Source of the DNA: Nonlabens agnitus
Lineage (GTDB): Bacteria > Bacteroidota > Bacteroidia > Flavobacteriales > Flavobacteriaceae
Length of the DNA: 64,000 nt
Direction: 5' to 3'
Assembly (NCBI RefSeq): GCF_002994045.1
Contig: NZ_MQUC01000003.1
Coordinates: forward strand, 1,464,501-1,528,500
In this document: piece after piece, positions 45,034 through 54,104 of the stretch
Numbering within the stretch: the stretch's first letter is position 1
Layout of the letters: each line of letters starts with the position of its first letter
Made by a program: the position numbers and the translations under genes
The notes under the pieces: generated by a model
The model's input: only the letters and a program-made list of their open reading frames with translations
Database searches by the model: none
What the model was told of the DNA's origin: nothing

Positions 45034-46795
45034 TTGGTTTTCAGGAAACCTGGGTGAACTGTCTATGGTGGACTGGTTCATACTTGCCTCTACCCTAGCA
45101 TTTATCGTGCTTTATGGCGTTTATAAAACTCGTGGGAAACAGACCAGCGAGCAATACATCAAAGGTGGCGACGCGCGCTGGTGGACGGTAGGCTTATCTG
45201 TCATGGCTACACAAGCAAGCGCTATCACCTTTTTGAGTACTCCAGGACAAGCATATACTGATGGGATGGAGTTTGTCCAGTTTTACTTTGGACTGCCCAT
45301 TGCCGTCATCATTATTTGCGTCACGTTCATTCCCATTTATCATAAGCTTAAGGTGTACACGGCTTATGAGTTTTTGGAAAAGCGGTTTGATGTCAAAACC
45401 AGATCACTGGCCTCTATCCTATTCTTGATCCAGCGTGGACTCGCAGCAGGAATCACCATCTATGCGCCAGCTATCATCTTAAGTGCGGTATTGAACTGGG
45501 AACTGAAATACCTCAACATTGTGATAGGCATTTTGGTGATCATCTACACGGTTTCTGGTGGTACCAAAGCCGTCAACGTTACCCAAAAACAACAAATGAT
45601 TGTCATCATGGCTGGAATGGTAACGGCATTTGTGCTTATTGTGACTCAACTTCCAGACAGCGTTTCTTTTGATAATGCGTTGACGATGGCCGGCAACGCG
45701 GACAAAATGAAAATACTTGATTTTGATTTTTCGCTTGACGATCGGTATAATGTATGGACGGCATTATTTGGCGCGAGTTTTTTGATGCTTAGTTATTTTG
45801 GAACTGATCAGTCACAAGTGCAGCGTTATTTATCCGGAAAGTCGGTGAAGCAAATGCGTATAGGTTTGCTATTTAATGGTTTGCTTAAAGTCCCAATGCA
45901 ATTCTTTATCCTGATGGTAGGTGTGATGGTTTTTGTGTTTTACCAATTCAATTCTACACCACTTAATTTCAATCCAGCCGCCGAAAAAGCCGTTCTAGAA
46001 AGTGAATATGCCAGCGATTACAAAGAATTGCAACAGGCGCACACCAGTATTCTTCAAGAAAAGCAAGAGAAACAGATCGTTTATGGAAAACTCTTGGAAA
46101 ATGGCACATCTGCAGAGTCTAACCTTTTAAGCAACGAATTAAAAGACCTTAGAAACACCGAAGAACTCAACAGGGAGAAAGCCCGCGAACTTATTACCAA
46201 AGCAGACCCTAGCGCAGAAACCAACGATAAGGATTTTGTCTTCATCAATTTCATTCTCAACCATTTGCCCAAAGGGCTGATCGGTCTCTTGCTGGCAGTC
46301 ATTATCAGTGCGGCGATGTCTTCTACAGCATCAGAATTAAACGCGTTATCATCCACCACGACCATTGATATTTACAAGCGTTTTAAAGGCGCCGGCAAGG
46401 ATGACGATCACTTTGTAACGGCAAGTAAGTGGTTCACCTTGTTATGGGGAATTATCGCGATCACCTTTGCTAGTATAGTATCGCTGTTTGATAATTTGAT
46501 TCAATTGGTAAACATCATTGGATCCCTATTTTACGGAACCATTCTTGGAATTTTCCTCGTAGCCTTTTATTTCAAACAAATCAAGGGAAGAGCGATATTC
46601 ATCGCTGCATTAATTTCAGAAGCTGTGGTCGTAGCGTGCTACCTTGTCGACCTAGCAGATAACGGCATTAAGATCCTACCATTCTTATGGCTGAATCCTT
46701 TAGGAGCCTTGCTTACTATAGCACTGGCATTGATCATCCAAACCGGCTGGAGTGATAGTTCCCTTAAACCACAACCTATTCTGGAAGACAAGTAG
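45020..46795 (+). CDS. Sodium:solute symporter (SSS family)
   Basis: 591 residues with ~14 membrane helices. Typical SSS signatures are SVMATQASAITFLSTPGQAYTDG in the first helices and GTDQSQVQRYLSGKS further on. A ~100-residue, largely charged, coiled-coil-like insert (~320-410, ASDYKELQQAHTSILQEKQEKQ) sits in a loop, a feature of the Bacteroidota branch that follows glycan-processing genes. Substrate unknown; the neighbouring PIG-L gene suggests a sugar or amino sugar. A terminator lies 27 bp after the stop. Confidence 0.92.
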   Translation: MGIADWFSGNLGELSMVDWFILASTLAFIVLYGVYKTRGKQTSEQYIKGGDARWWTVGLSVMATQASAITFLSTPGQAYTDGMEFVQFYFGLPIAVIIICVTFIPIYHKLKVYTAYEFLEKRFDVKTRSLASILFLIQRGLAAGITIYAPAIILSAVLNWELKYLNIVIGILVIIYTVSGGTKAVNVTQKQQMIVIMAGMVTAFVLIVTQLPDSVSFDNALTMAGNADKMKILDFDFSLDDRYNVWTALFGASFLMLSYFGTDQSQVQRYLSGKSVKQMRIGLLFNGLLKVPMQFFILMVGVMVFVFYQFNSTPLNFNPAAEKAVLESEYASDYKELQQAHTSILQEKQEKQIVYGKLLENGTSAESNLLSNELKDLRNTEELNREKARELITKADPSAETNDKDFVFINFILNHLPKGLIGLLLAVIISAAMSSTASELNALSSTTTIDIYKRFKGAGKDDDHFVTASKWFTLLWGIIAITFASIVSLFDNLIQLVNIIGSLFYGTILGIFLVAFYFKQIKGRAIFIAALISEAVVVACYLVDLADNGIKILPFLWLNPLGALLTIALALIIQTGWSDSSLKPQPILEDK

Positions 46796-46821
46796 TTTTT
46801 TAAAATTACTCCACAAAAAAA

Positions 46822-46850
46822 CCGTTACGGCAGGACCGTAACGGATTTTT
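46822..46850 (+). terminator. Intrinsic terminator after the symporter
   Basis: Stem CCGTTACGG / CCGTAACGG with a 5-nt loop and a T run; A-rich on the left, so it may also serve the convergent OsmC gene. Confidence 0.9.
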
Positions 46851-46870
46851 AATTCTCTAAAAGAATGGAT

Positions 46871-47290
46871 TTATTTCAACTTTGAAGTCAAGTTTACTTT
46901 TGCTTTGAATAGCTTGGACACTGGACAAACTTCTTTTGCCTTGTTGGCAATTTCTTCAAATTTATCAGCGCTTATTTCTGGAACCTCACCGGTAAGATCG
47001 AGATCTACAGTCGTGATTTCGCCATCTTCGAAATGTACTTTTGCGTTAGTGTGTAGTTTGGTCGCGGTAAAACCTTCTTCATTAAGTAAAAAACTTAACT
47101 GCATGGTATAACAACCTGCATGTGCTGCTCCCAATAATTCTTCTGGGTTGGTACCTTTTTGCTCGCCTTCAAATCTTGTCCCAAACGAGTATGGCACATC
47201 CACCATTACTTTACTATCTGTCGATATGTGGCCTTTACCTTCTTTACCAGTTCCTTGCCACTGTGCTTCTGCTTTTCTTGAAAATTTCAT
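46871..47290 (-). CDS. OsmC/Ohr family peroxide-resistance protein
   Basis: 139 residues from the ATG at 47290; an in-frame ATG also occurs at 47308. OsmC features are clear: GTNPEELLGAAHAGCYTM with the first redox cysteine and KEVCPVSKLF with the second. The pair reduces organic hydroperoxides. It is closer to OsmC than Ohr in size and in the GTNPEEL motif. Monocistronic, convergent with the symporter. Confidence 0.92.
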   Translation of the reverse strand: MKFSRKAEAQWQGTGKEGKGHISTDSKVMVDVPYSFGTRFEGEQKGTNPEELLGAAHAGCYTMQLSFLLNEEGFTATKLHTNAKVHFEDGEITTVDLDLTGEVPEISADKFEEIANKAKEVCPVSKLFKAKVNLTSKLK

Positions 47291-47366
47291 AATCTTATTG
47301 TTTTGCATAAAAATAAGATTGGAACGTACTCCTGCAATGGGCTTTAACTAAGGTTTATCGCATTAA

Positions 47367-47397
47367 AAAAGCCGCTTCCTATTGAGAAACGGCTTTT
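47367..47397 (-). terminator. Intrinsic terminator, minus strand, after the DUF2911 gene
   Basis: Stem AAAAGCCG / CGGCTTTT. On the minus strand it ends in a T run. An iterated palindrome lies between it and the stop of the DUF2911 gene. Confidence 0.8.
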
Positions 47398-47406
47398 TGA
47401 TGAGTT

Positions 47407-47422
47407 CGCTTTCGCGAAAGCG
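47407..47422. repeat. Iterated palindrome CGCTTTCGCGAAAGCG (copy 13)
   Basis: Perfect, extended to the 20-bp form, between the DUF2911 stop and its terminator. Confidence 0.95.
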
Positions 47423-47434
47423 AAACTTATATCC

Positions 47435-48286
47435 TTACATCTTCACACCCCATTCTTCCAGAGAGATCTTGTTCAATCTTACATAATCTGGATTAGGTGC
47501 GGCAGCAGCTAGCTCTAACGATTTCTTGGCACTTGCAATAGCCTTGTCCTTATTACCCATTTGAGCTTCCATTAGGGACTTGCTTCTCCACATCCAGTAA
47601 GCATTTGGGTTTTTCTCAACGGCCTTGTTGATCCACTCATAAGCCTGATTCATGTCCTTACCGCTCTCCATATAAAAAGTTGCTGCACTGTAATAGTCAC
47701 CAGCAGATGGACCAGACATAATACGGTTGATGCTTTGCAAGGTCTTCTCATCAGTAGGAACGACCATAGGAACGCTTACCATGGTTTGATCCCATTTGAT
47801 CTCAAGATCTGCACCATTCATGGTCAAGTTGTTGATTTCAATGGTGAAGTTTTCCTGCTTATTAGCCGTTTTTACTGGAGTTGCCATAACACTAGCAGCC
47901 ACAAGGTTCTCATCCCAATCTTGAGGTGTACCCCAATTGTCTGTATTGGCATAGAAAATAATTTCCCATTGGTCCTTTCCTGGCTTGCTATACAATGCAT
48001 AGCTTCCTGCCGCTAGTTTAGCGCCACCAACGGTGACATCGTCAGAGAAGGTTACGACGGTATTCTCATTAGCACCTGTTCTCCACAATTGATCGTAAGG
48101 CACCAAACTACCAAAGATCGCGCGATCTCTCATGGCTGGTCTAGAGTATTCCAGGGTCACATCTGTCAAACCTACGGTTTGAACAACCATGGCACTAGGG
48201 CTGGGCTGTGGTGATTCTATTTGTGCATTCAAGGTCACACTCATTGCGCAACATAGAAGAAGTAAAAGAATTCGGTTCATTTTCAT
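47435..48286 (-). CDS. DUF2911 domain protein, secreted, with TPR-like end
   Basis: 283 residues from the ATG at 48286, which gives a clean signal peptide (MKMNRILLLLLCCAMSVTLNAQ). The DUF2911 domain (~25-165) shows SPSAMVVQTVGLTDVTLEYSRPA and LWRTGANENTVVTFSDDV. A short helical C-terminus (AYEWINKAVEKNPNAYWMWR) looks like one or two tetratricopeptide repeats. The function is unknown. It follows the TSUP gene by 23 bp on the same strand and may share its transcript. Confidence 0.88.
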   Translation of the reverse strand: MKMNRILLLLLCCAMSVTLNAQIESPQPSPSAMVVQTVGLTDVTLEYSRPAMRDRAIFGSLVPYDQLWRTGANENTVVTFSDDVTVGGAKLAAGSYALYSKPGKDQWEIIFYANTDNWGTPQDWDENLVAASVMATPVKTANKQENFTIEINNLTMNGADLEIKWDQTMVSVPMVVPTDEKTLQSINRIMSGPSAGDYYSAATFYMESGKDMNQAYEWINKAVEKNPNAYWMWRSKSLMEAQMGNKDKAIASAKKSLELAAAAPNPDYVRLNKISLEEWGVKM

Positions 48287-48309
48287 AGTTTTTATTTTAA
48301 GGTTTAGGA

Positions 48310-48708
48310 TCAAGCTTTGGCGCTTGAAAAGAAAATCATTTTTATGGCTACTAACAGGAGTACAAATCCGAAGATCTTTTTAAGCACCTGCTGATTGAGA
48401 TTAATTGCAATTTTTGATCCAAAATAACCGCCTACCACAAAGGCAACGGCTATGATCAATGCATAGCGCCAGTCCAGATAATGACCGCTGCTGTGATAAG
48501 TATAAGCCGCAATAAAGGTAACTGGAACAGCGAGTACTGCTAAGCTCATACCTTGAGCCTGGTACTGATCATATCCCAAAAACCAGATCGCCAGCGGTAC
48601 CATTACAACGCCACCGCCTACTCCTACACTACCGCTCAAAAACCCAGCTATCAAGCCTAAAAGCAATAGCAGTAATATTATCTCTAATGTCATCTTGCCT
48701 AATTTCAT
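48310..48708 (-). CDS. Half-length TSUP (TauE/SafE) membrane permease
   Basis: 132 residues with four membrane helices, half the usual ~250. It has the family's N-terminal repeat motif GFLSGSVGVGGGVVMVPLAIW and a single set of helices, ending in FFSSAKA. TSUP proteins move sulfur-containing or carboxylate anions; full-length ones carry two such repeats, so this one would have to dimerise. The ATG is 1 bp after the stop of the cardiolipin synthase gene. No frameshift or truncated second half is seen downstream. Confidence 0.85.
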   Translation of the reverse strand: MKLGKMTLEIILLLLLLGLIAGFLSGSVGVGGGVVMVPLAIWFLGYDQYQAQGMSLAVLAVPVTFIAAYTYHSSGHYLDWRYALIIAVAFVVGGYFGSKIAINLNQQVLKKIFGFVLLLVAIKMIFFSSAKA

Positions 48709-48709
48709 A

Positions 48710-50185
48710 TTATAACAATGGTGCCCACAATCTACAAAAAGACTCTTTGAATTTATACGTTTTGGAACGATCTAGCCACTTTTCTAGATCCAGCGTCTGG
48801 CAGTCTTTTAAATCTTCATCAAATTTCTGGTCCAGACTTTTTGCTGTTTCTGCATCAAAAATAAGGGCATTGATCTCAAAATTAATATCAAAGCTACGGT
48901 AATCCATATTACAGGTTCCTATGGTCAAAAACTTGTTGTCTACCACCATGGTTTTTGCGTGCAGCATTCCTTTGCAATACCAGTGGATCTTGATACCGCT
49001 TTCCATGATTTCTTCAAAGTAGGATCTGGAAGCGTAGCGTGCTGCCCAACTGTCTCCTATTCTAGGCAGCATGATCTCTACATTGATTCCAGATCTGGCG
49101 GCACTTTTCAAGGCGATTAGAATCGCCTCGTTGGGAATAAAATAGGGTGTCGTGATGCGTATGGATTCTTCGGCGCTGTTGATTCCTGCAAAGATGGCTT
49201 CCATAATGTTTGCCCAGTCAGTGTCTGGACCACTGGCAGCAATTTGTACCGCTTTGTTTTCCTTCTCATCAATTTCTGGAAAGTAACTTTCCTTAATTTC
49301 ATCATCTGCCTCGTGATATTCTCCATCACAAACAAAAAACCAATTGAGCAACCATTGAGCTTGCATGCTTTTTACCGCGTGACCTTCTATACGCAGGTGC
49401 GTATCGCGCCAGTAGTCTAAAGGATCCCTATCTGGTGTGTTGACGTACTCGTCACTTACATTCACACCACCCAAGAATCCTATGTGTCCATCAACGATAC
49501 AAATCTTACGGTGGTTACGGTAATTAGCCTTTCTGGTGAACCGTGAAAAGAGTACCGGCATGAAGGCATGGTGAACGATTCCAGCTTCGGTCATTCGCTT
49601 TTTGACAGCTCTGGAAAGGTCACTACCAACTGAGTCATAAATCAGTTTCACTTCAATACCGCGCTGCGCTGCATCTACCAAATGGTCGATAAATTGGTTA
49701 CCTATGTTATCATCATTAAAAATGAAGTATTCCAGGTGTATGTGGTCCTTTGCTTCTTTTAAAGCCTTGAAAATCGCTTCAAAAGTATTCTCGCCATTAT
49801 ACAATACCTGCAAGTCGTTGTGCAGTGTGAGTGGTGATTTTTGATTATGCCCCAGCAATCGCACCATTTTCACACGATCTTCTAGAAAACTGCCCTCGTA
49901 TTCTTCCAGTTTGGAATCGTGCATGAACAAACGGTCGTTCCATTTCTCTACCAGATGGTGGGAATTGAGATCCTTGCGTTTAAAGATTTTTGATTTGCGG
50001 TATTCCAGCCCAAAGAAATAGTAAATTGCCAGTCCCACAAATGGAAAGGCGATGAGGAAAAGTAATGAAGATAAGGTCTTTCGTGGGTTCTGATTATTGC
50101 GTATTAGGAAAAACGCCGCACTTAGTGCGACGATGTAATTGATGATAAGCGCGGTTAAAAACCAGTTTTTCAGGAACCATCCCAT
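48710..50185 (-). CDS. cls: Cardiolipin synthase (phospholipase D family)
   Basis: 491 residues. Two N-terminal membrane helices (~10-60) are followed by two phospholipase-D repeats with HxKxxxxD motifs: NHRKICIVDGHIGFLGG (~residue 224) and LHAKTMVVDNKFLTIGT (~407). These form one active site that joins two phosphatidylglycerols to cardiolipin. Length and layout are those of bacterial ClsA. It starts at ATG 50185, six bp after the stop of the MltD-like gene, and is followed by the TSUP gene. Confidence 0.93.
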   Translation of the reverse strand: MGWFLKNWFLTALIINYIVALSAAFFLIRNNQNPRKTLSSLLFLIAFPFVGLAIYYFFGLEYRKSKIFKRKDLNSHHLVEKWNDRLFMHDSKLEEYEGSFLEDRVKMVRLLGHNQKSPLTLHNDLQVLYNGENTFEAIFKALKEAKDHIHLEYFIFNDDNIGNQFIDHLVDAAQRGIEVKLIYDSVGSDLSRAVKKRMTEAGIVHHAFMPVLFSRFTRKANYRNHRKICIVDGHIGFLGGVNVSDEYVNTPDRDPLDYWRDTHLRIEGHAVKSMQAQWLLNWFFVCDGEYHEADDEIKESYFPEIDEKENKAVQIAASGPDTDWANIMEAIFAGINSAEESIRITTPYFIPNEAILIALKSAARSGINVEIMLPRIGDSWAARYASRSYFEEIMESGIKIHWYCKGMLHAKTMVVDNKFLTIGTCNMDYRSFDINFEINALIFDAETAKSLDQKFDEDLKDCQTLDLEKWLDRSKTYKFKESFCRLWAPLL

Positions 50186-50191
50186 AACTAT

Positions 50192-51124
50192 CTACTTGTA
50201 ATAGCCTTCTTCAGGAATAGAAATGTAGTATGTTTTTCTGGACTTGTTTTTGAGCTTGGTTTCACGCAACCATGGATTGTGCAATTTGAGCACTTTATAG
50301 GTGATGTTGTTCGCTTTCGCGAAAGCGACCAAATCATCAATCTCATAATCAACTTTAATCTTCTTGACGGGCACGTTCGTATAATAATGCTCTGGATCTA
50401 CATTGAAACCGTAGCTCTCTGGATTTTCAAGAATGGTTTTAAGCGCCAGTATACGGAATACATATCGAGCGGTCTCTTGATTGAGAAGTAAGTCATAATA
50501 CTCTTCGGCTTCCTGACGGTTTTGCTCCCTATTCACACCGGCATTACCAGCATTGTAAGCAGCTGCCGCTAATGTCCAGGTACCAAAGTTCTTCTTACTG
50601 TCCTTCAAATATTGTGTCGCCGCAATGGTCGACTTTTCCATGTCATAGCGTTCATCAACATTGTCATTGACTTCCAAGCCCAGTTCACGAGCAGTGGCTG
50701 GCATTAATTGCCAGAAACCTTTTGCTCCAGCAGGCGAGACGGCATTGGTCAAGGCACTTTCTGCAACGGCCAGATATTTAAAATCGTCTGGAACCCCATT
50801 CTCTTTCAAGATAGGTTCTATGATGGGGAAATATTTCTTTGATTTCTTGATCAGCTTGATCGCGTTAGACTGGAAATAGACGTTGGACAACAACTCGTTA
50901 TCAAAGCGCTCTTGTATATCTGGATCTGTAAGTGGTACCAACTCGCCGGCAAAGGTCAAGTTTTCTGGCATGGGCAACGAGTGGATCTGGTATCCAGGCA
51001 CTAATGTGGTGGACGGATCCTTATATTTTTCTTCTATATCTGTCGCATTATCTGCCATTTGAATGGCGCCTATGGTCACAATAGATAGTACAGCTATTGT
51101 AAAACCGATGACAATTTTTCTCAT
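50192..51124 (-). CDS. MltD-like lytic transglycosylase
   Basis: 310 residues. A signal-anchor N-terminus (IVIGFTIAVLSIVTIGAIQM) precedes an SLT domain (~95-235) with DFKYLAVAESALTNAVSPAGAKGFWQ, whose Glu is catalytic, and AAAYNAGNAG. A C-terminal region (~250-310, YEIDDLVAFAKANNITYKVLKLHNPWL) matches the part of MltD that lies before the LysM repeats, but LysM domains themselves are absent. It cuts peptidoglycan glycan strands. AFAKA in the C-terminal part is encoded by an iterated palindrome. Confidence 0.9.
   Translation of the reverse strand: MRKIVIGFTIAVLSIVTIGAIQMADNATDIEEKYKDPSTTLVPGYQIHSLPMPENLTFAGELVPLTDPDIQERFDNELLSNVYFQSNAIKLIKKSKKYFPIIEPILKENGVPDDFKYLAVAESALTNAVSPAGAKGFWQLMPATARELGLEVNDNVDERYDMEKSTIAATQYLKDSKKNFGTWTLAAAAYNAGNAGVNREQNRQEAEEYYDLLLNQETARYVFRILALKTILENPESYGFNVDPEHYYTNVPVKKIKVDYEIDDLVAFAKANNITYKVLKLHNPWLRETKLKNKSRKTYYISIPEEGYYK
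50312..50327. repeat. Iterated palindrome (copy 14), inside the transglycosylase gene
   Basis: Perfect copy, read as AFAKA. Confidence 0.95.
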
Positions 51125-51168
51125 CCTAAATTTTTTGCCTAAAGGTAACAGAAACAGCGAAATGAACG

Positions 51169-51819
51169 CTAGGTTTCCCTGATGATTTGTGGCAGGTTTT
51201 CATTAAACCAACGGAACCTATTGATGATCATCACATGCGTGCCACCATCGATGGTAACACAGTTTTTGATATACTTCAAAGGGAATACAGGATCTGCACT
51301 TCCATGTATGTGAACAATTCCTTCCATGGGCTGTTCCTGCTGCCATTTGATAATGGTTTCCAGCGCCCAATCCAGATATTGTGGATCGCTGATATTGAGG
51401 TAACGCTTGTACAGTTCCATTTTTTTAGGTGCGATGGACATGCCATATTTAGACAGCTGGTCAAAGTTGCCCATTAGACTGGTAGGCAAAAGCTTGTGCA
51501 AGCCAGTACTTCTGGCCAGTCTCATGCGCCTAGGGAATTCATGATGACTCTTGACGCTTGAAATAATAATGAGCTTCTTGACCTGGATTAGCTTAGCCAT
51601 TTCTTGGACGATCACACCGCCAAAAGACACGCCAATGAGAACAGGATTGTCATGTTTCACCTGCTTTAAAAGTCTTTGACAATAGCTAGTTAGAGGTTCT
51701 TTAGGCTCTGGGATGAGCCAGTCCATTAAGTGTACCTCAAAGTGTTCCTGTGGTAAAGAAATATTTTCAAAAATGAGCGGTGAGGCCGCCATTCCAGGCA
51801 TTAGGTAGACTTGAATCAT
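51169..51819 (-). CDS. Alpha/beta hydrolase
   Basis: 216 residues, a compact alpha/beta-hydrolase. The nucleophile elbow is IGVSFGGVIVQ (Ser), the acid is in HGSADPVFPLKYI and the His is in GGTHVMIINR. No signal peptide, so cytosolic. The lid region between ~95 and 150 is short and basic. The substrate is unknown; esterases and lactone hydrolases share this size. It is followed by the MltD-like gene 44 bp downstream on the same strand. Confidence 0.85.
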   Translation of the reverse strand: MIQVYLMPGMAASPLIFENISLPQEHFEVHLMDWLIPEPKEPLTSYCQRLLKQVKHDNPVLIGVSFGGVIVQEMAKLIQVKKLIIISSVKSHHEFPRRMRLARSTGLHKLLPTSLMGNFDQLSKYGMSIAPKKMELYKRYLNISDPQYLDWALETIIKWQQEQPMEGIVHIHGSADPVFPLKYIKNCVTIDGGTHVMIINRFRWFNENLPQIIRET

Positions 51820-51884
51820 AGCCGATTATCTTTCAGAATCAAGGTTTTAACGATTGTCATAGAGTATCAATGGGCTATTTAAAG

Positions 51885-51892
51885 TATCTTTG
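51885..51892 (+). promoter_or_regulatory. Putative promoter -7 box of the GNAT gene
   Basis: TATCTTTG fits TAnnTTTG and lies about 98 bp upstream of the start at 51990, leaving a 5' leader of ~90 nt. No well-spaced TTG is present. Confidence 0.4.
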
Positions 51893-51989
51893 CAAAGTTA
51901 ATCAAGCAATTTTTACTCTTCTCACAAGCGTTTCAGAACTTCTTTTTGAAACATGTTACTGTGCCTTTTTATTAGAAAGAGTTTAAAGA

Positions 51990-52304
51990 ATGAATATGGA
52001 AACCAATATGATCGAAGTTACAGACAACGCATTCTTGCGTCAATACGAGTGCCAGCAGGATGCAGGCATGGCAAAAATTGAATACGCTCAACAGGAACGT
52101 AAAATTTTTCTAACCAAACTCATTATTCCAGAAACTCTCGAAGACAGCGTAGAATTTAGGGAAAACTTTCTTAAAGCCGTATTTGCTGACATTAGAGACA
52201 ACAAGAAATTAAAGGTTGTACCTACTCATCCCAAGATTGCAGGCTTTGTGCGCAAGCACCGCAATGACTACAAGGAGATGCTTCCCGTAGGTATTAGCAT
52301 CTAA
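51990..52304 (+). CDS. Small GNAT-like N-acetyltransferase (YjdJ/CG family)
   Basis: 104 residues, matching the short GCN5-related fold of PF14542: AKIEYAQQERKIFLTKLIIPETL, then ENFLKAVFADIRDNKKLKVVPTHPKIAGFVRKH. The acetyl-CoA loop is brief in this subfamily and the substrate is unknown. The start at 51990 (MNMETNMIEV) is the first ATG; ATGs at 51996 and 52008 are alternatives. It is convergent with kdsB, with 10 bp between the stops. Confidence 0.8.
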   Translation: MNMETNMIEVTDNAFLRQYECQQDAGMAKIEYAQQERKIFLTKLIIPETLEDSVEFRENFLKAVFADIRDNKKLKVVPTHPKIAGFVRKHRNDYKEMLPVGISI

Positions 52305-52314
52305 CTAGACGATT

Positions 52315-53052
52315 CTAATTATTGTCCCAGATGACTCTTGCTTTCTCAAGATCTGTAGGAGTGTCTATACCTATGGTATGATTTGAAGTAGTCACCATAC
52401 GTATCTTTTTACCATATTCCAGATAACGTATCGCTTCAATTTTTTCAGCGAGTTCCAGTGGTGTTGGTTTTGAATTGTAAAATTCCATCAAAGCGTCCTT
52501 GCGAAAAGCATAGATGCCCACGTGTTTATGAACATCTACATTTGCGGTCTCATCTCTTATAAAAGGAATGGGTGATCTTGAGAAATAAATGGCATTGCCA
52601 TAGGTATCCACAATCACTTTAACATTGTTAGGGTTTTCAATATCACGTTCTTCGCTTAGAGAATGCATTAATGAAGCTAACGCGATTTCCTTGTTTGGGT
52701 CATTATCAAAAACCTGCAACAATCTCTGTAAATCTACCTTGTTAGTAAATGGTTCATCGCCTTGAACATTGACCACGATGTCATAATCTAGATCCTCGAC
52801 AGCTTCTGCGATACGATTGCTTCCACAATCATGTTCTTTGTGGCTCATCACTGCTTTACCATCGTATTGCAATACAGTTTGATAGATATCATTACTATCT
52901 GTCGCCACGAGAACTTCATCAAACAAGTTGGTTTTTTTTACGGCTTCATAAGTTCTTACAATAACTGGAGCGCCGCCCAGATCCAGTAATAATTTTTTAG
53001 GTAAGCGTTGGGATTCCAGCCTAGCTGGGATAATTGCAATTTTTTTAAGCAT
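52315..53052 (-). CDS. kdsB: 3-deoxy-manno-octulosonate cytidylyltransferase
   Basis: 245 residues, standard KdsB length. The nucleotide-binding motif IIPARLESQRLPKKLL opens the protein and NVQGDEPF and HVGIYAFRKDAL follow. It activates Kdo with CTP to CMP-Kdo for the lipid A inner core, so the organism makes Kdo-containing lipooligosaccharide. Next on the same strand upstream are a small PH-like membrane gene (1 bp away) and DUF4126, forming an operon with the RecD-like helicase. Confidence 0.95.
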   Translation of the reverse strand: MLKKIAIIPARLESQRLPKKLLLDLGGAPVIVRTYEAVKKTNLFDEVLVATDSNDIYQTVLQYDGKAVMSHKEHDCGSNRIAEAVEDLDYDIVVNVQGDEPFTNKVDLQRLLQVFDNDPNKEIALASLMHSLSEERDIENPNNVKVIVDTYGNAIYFSRSPIPFIRDETANVDVHKHVGIYAFRKDALMEFYNSKPTPLELAEKIEAIRYLEYGKKIRMVTTSNHTIGIDTPTDLEKARVIWDNN

Positions 53053-53053
53053 T

Positions 53054-53500
53054 CTAATAATTTAAGGGTAAGGACCAGTATGGAGTACGTTTTTCTATTT
53101 CAATATGATGCTTTCTCAAAAGATCTAGAAAAGCTGTGCAAGTAGACTCGGTATTGAAAGATACCTGACGATAGCGTCCATTAGTAAGCTTTAGACTCAC
53201 CGTAGAAAACATCTCATTTTTAATTACCGCACCATCCACATCGTCCAGAGAAATTACATTTCTCACTGAGGTTGTTTTAAACCATACCATCATGACAATT
53301 AAACTAGGAACAGCTACCGTACCGCTTAAAATGGTCTCAACCATTTCTCCTTGTTGCCAATGGATCGCAAAACTTACTATGGCTGGTGTGAATATCAACA
53401 GCGGCATCCATAACAGGTAAAAGAGATTATCATCCTTCAACGCAAGGACTTTATCCTTTTCTGACCACCGCCATTTTGTTTTTCTTGTAAAGATGCTCAT
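53054..53500 (-). CDS. Hypothetical membrane protein, possibly bacterial PH-like
   Basis: 148 residues. Two adjacent membrane helices (~30-50 and 58-75) are followed by a ~70-residue beta-rich domain (VRNVISLDDVDGAVIKNEMFSTVSLKLTNGRYRQVSFN) that resembles bacterial PH-like domains after paired helices. No specific family name can be given. It overlaps the DUF4126 gene by 4 bp and ends 1 bp before kdsB, so the three are translated together. Confidence 0.75.
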   Translation of the reverse strand: MSIFTRKTKWRWSEKDKVLALKDDNLFYLLWMPLLIFTPAIVSFAIHWQQGEMVETILSGTVAVPSLIVMMVWFKTTSVRNVISLDDVDGAVIKNEMFSTVSLKLTNGRYRQVSFNTESTCTAFLDLLRKHHIEIEKRTPYWSLPLNY

Positions 53501-54102
53501 GATTTTTCAATAGGTTTAAAGGTATCTCGCTTTCGCGAAAGCGAACTCTTTCTAAAGATTTTACGATACAACTTACGTATTCCAAAAAACGTCAAAATCA
53601 CCACTACCACTGCTATAACCGGCGCCGAAATTGACAGTATGCTTAGCAAGGTTGAAAAAACAGCTTCAAGAAAACTAATGATAGGATTTGCAACTCCAGC
53701 AGTTACGGTCGTGCTGGTGGCTCTCGCGGCACTGGTACTTGTCGCAATAGTAGCTGCCGTACCACCACCGGCAATGATAGCCAGCGTCCAGCTGTAAATG
53801 GGATCTACATCGCCCAAAACCGTGAACATCACCAGTGTTCCAGCGACGGTTGCCAGCGGTATGGATATAGTGTCCAATAGGTTGTCTACATAAGGTATAA
53901 AATAAGCGCCCAATTCTATGATGGATGCGACGGCAAGAACAATGATGGCGGTAAGGCTGCCAGCCCATTGCCAGTCTTCATTGAGCGGTATCCATTCAAA
54001 ATAACCAGCAATACTCAACAACAATAAAGGCACAAAAACCCTAAAACCTGCACTTGCAGATAGGCCTATTCCCAGACAGACGCTTATGATGATCTCGAGC
54101 AT
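53497..54102 (-). CDS. DUF4126 family membrane protein
   Basis: 201 residues with about five membrane segments, rich in Ala/Ile/Val/Thr. The DUF4126 pattern is seen in ISVCLGIGLSASAGFRVFVPLLLLSIAG and PLATVAGTLVMFTVLGDVDP. Its basic C-terminus includes SLSRKR, encoded by an iterated palindrome. Function unknown. It follows the helicase by 2 bp and overlaps the next gene by 4 bp. Confidence 0.88.
   Translation of the reverse strand: MLEIIISVCLGIGLSASAGFRVFVPLLLLSIAGYFEWIPLNEDWQWAGSLTAIIVLAVASIIELGAYFIPYVDNLLDTISIPLATVAGTLVMFTVLGDVDPIYSWTLAIIAGGGTAATIATSTSAARATSTTVTAGVANPIISFLEAVFSTLLSILSISAPVIAVVVVILTFFGIRKLYRKIFRKSSLSRKRDTFKPIEKS
53528..53543. repeat. Iterated palindrome (copy 15), inside the DUF4126 gene
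   Basis: Perfect copy, read as SLSRKR near the C-terminus. Confidence 0.95.
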
Positions 54103-54104
54103 GG

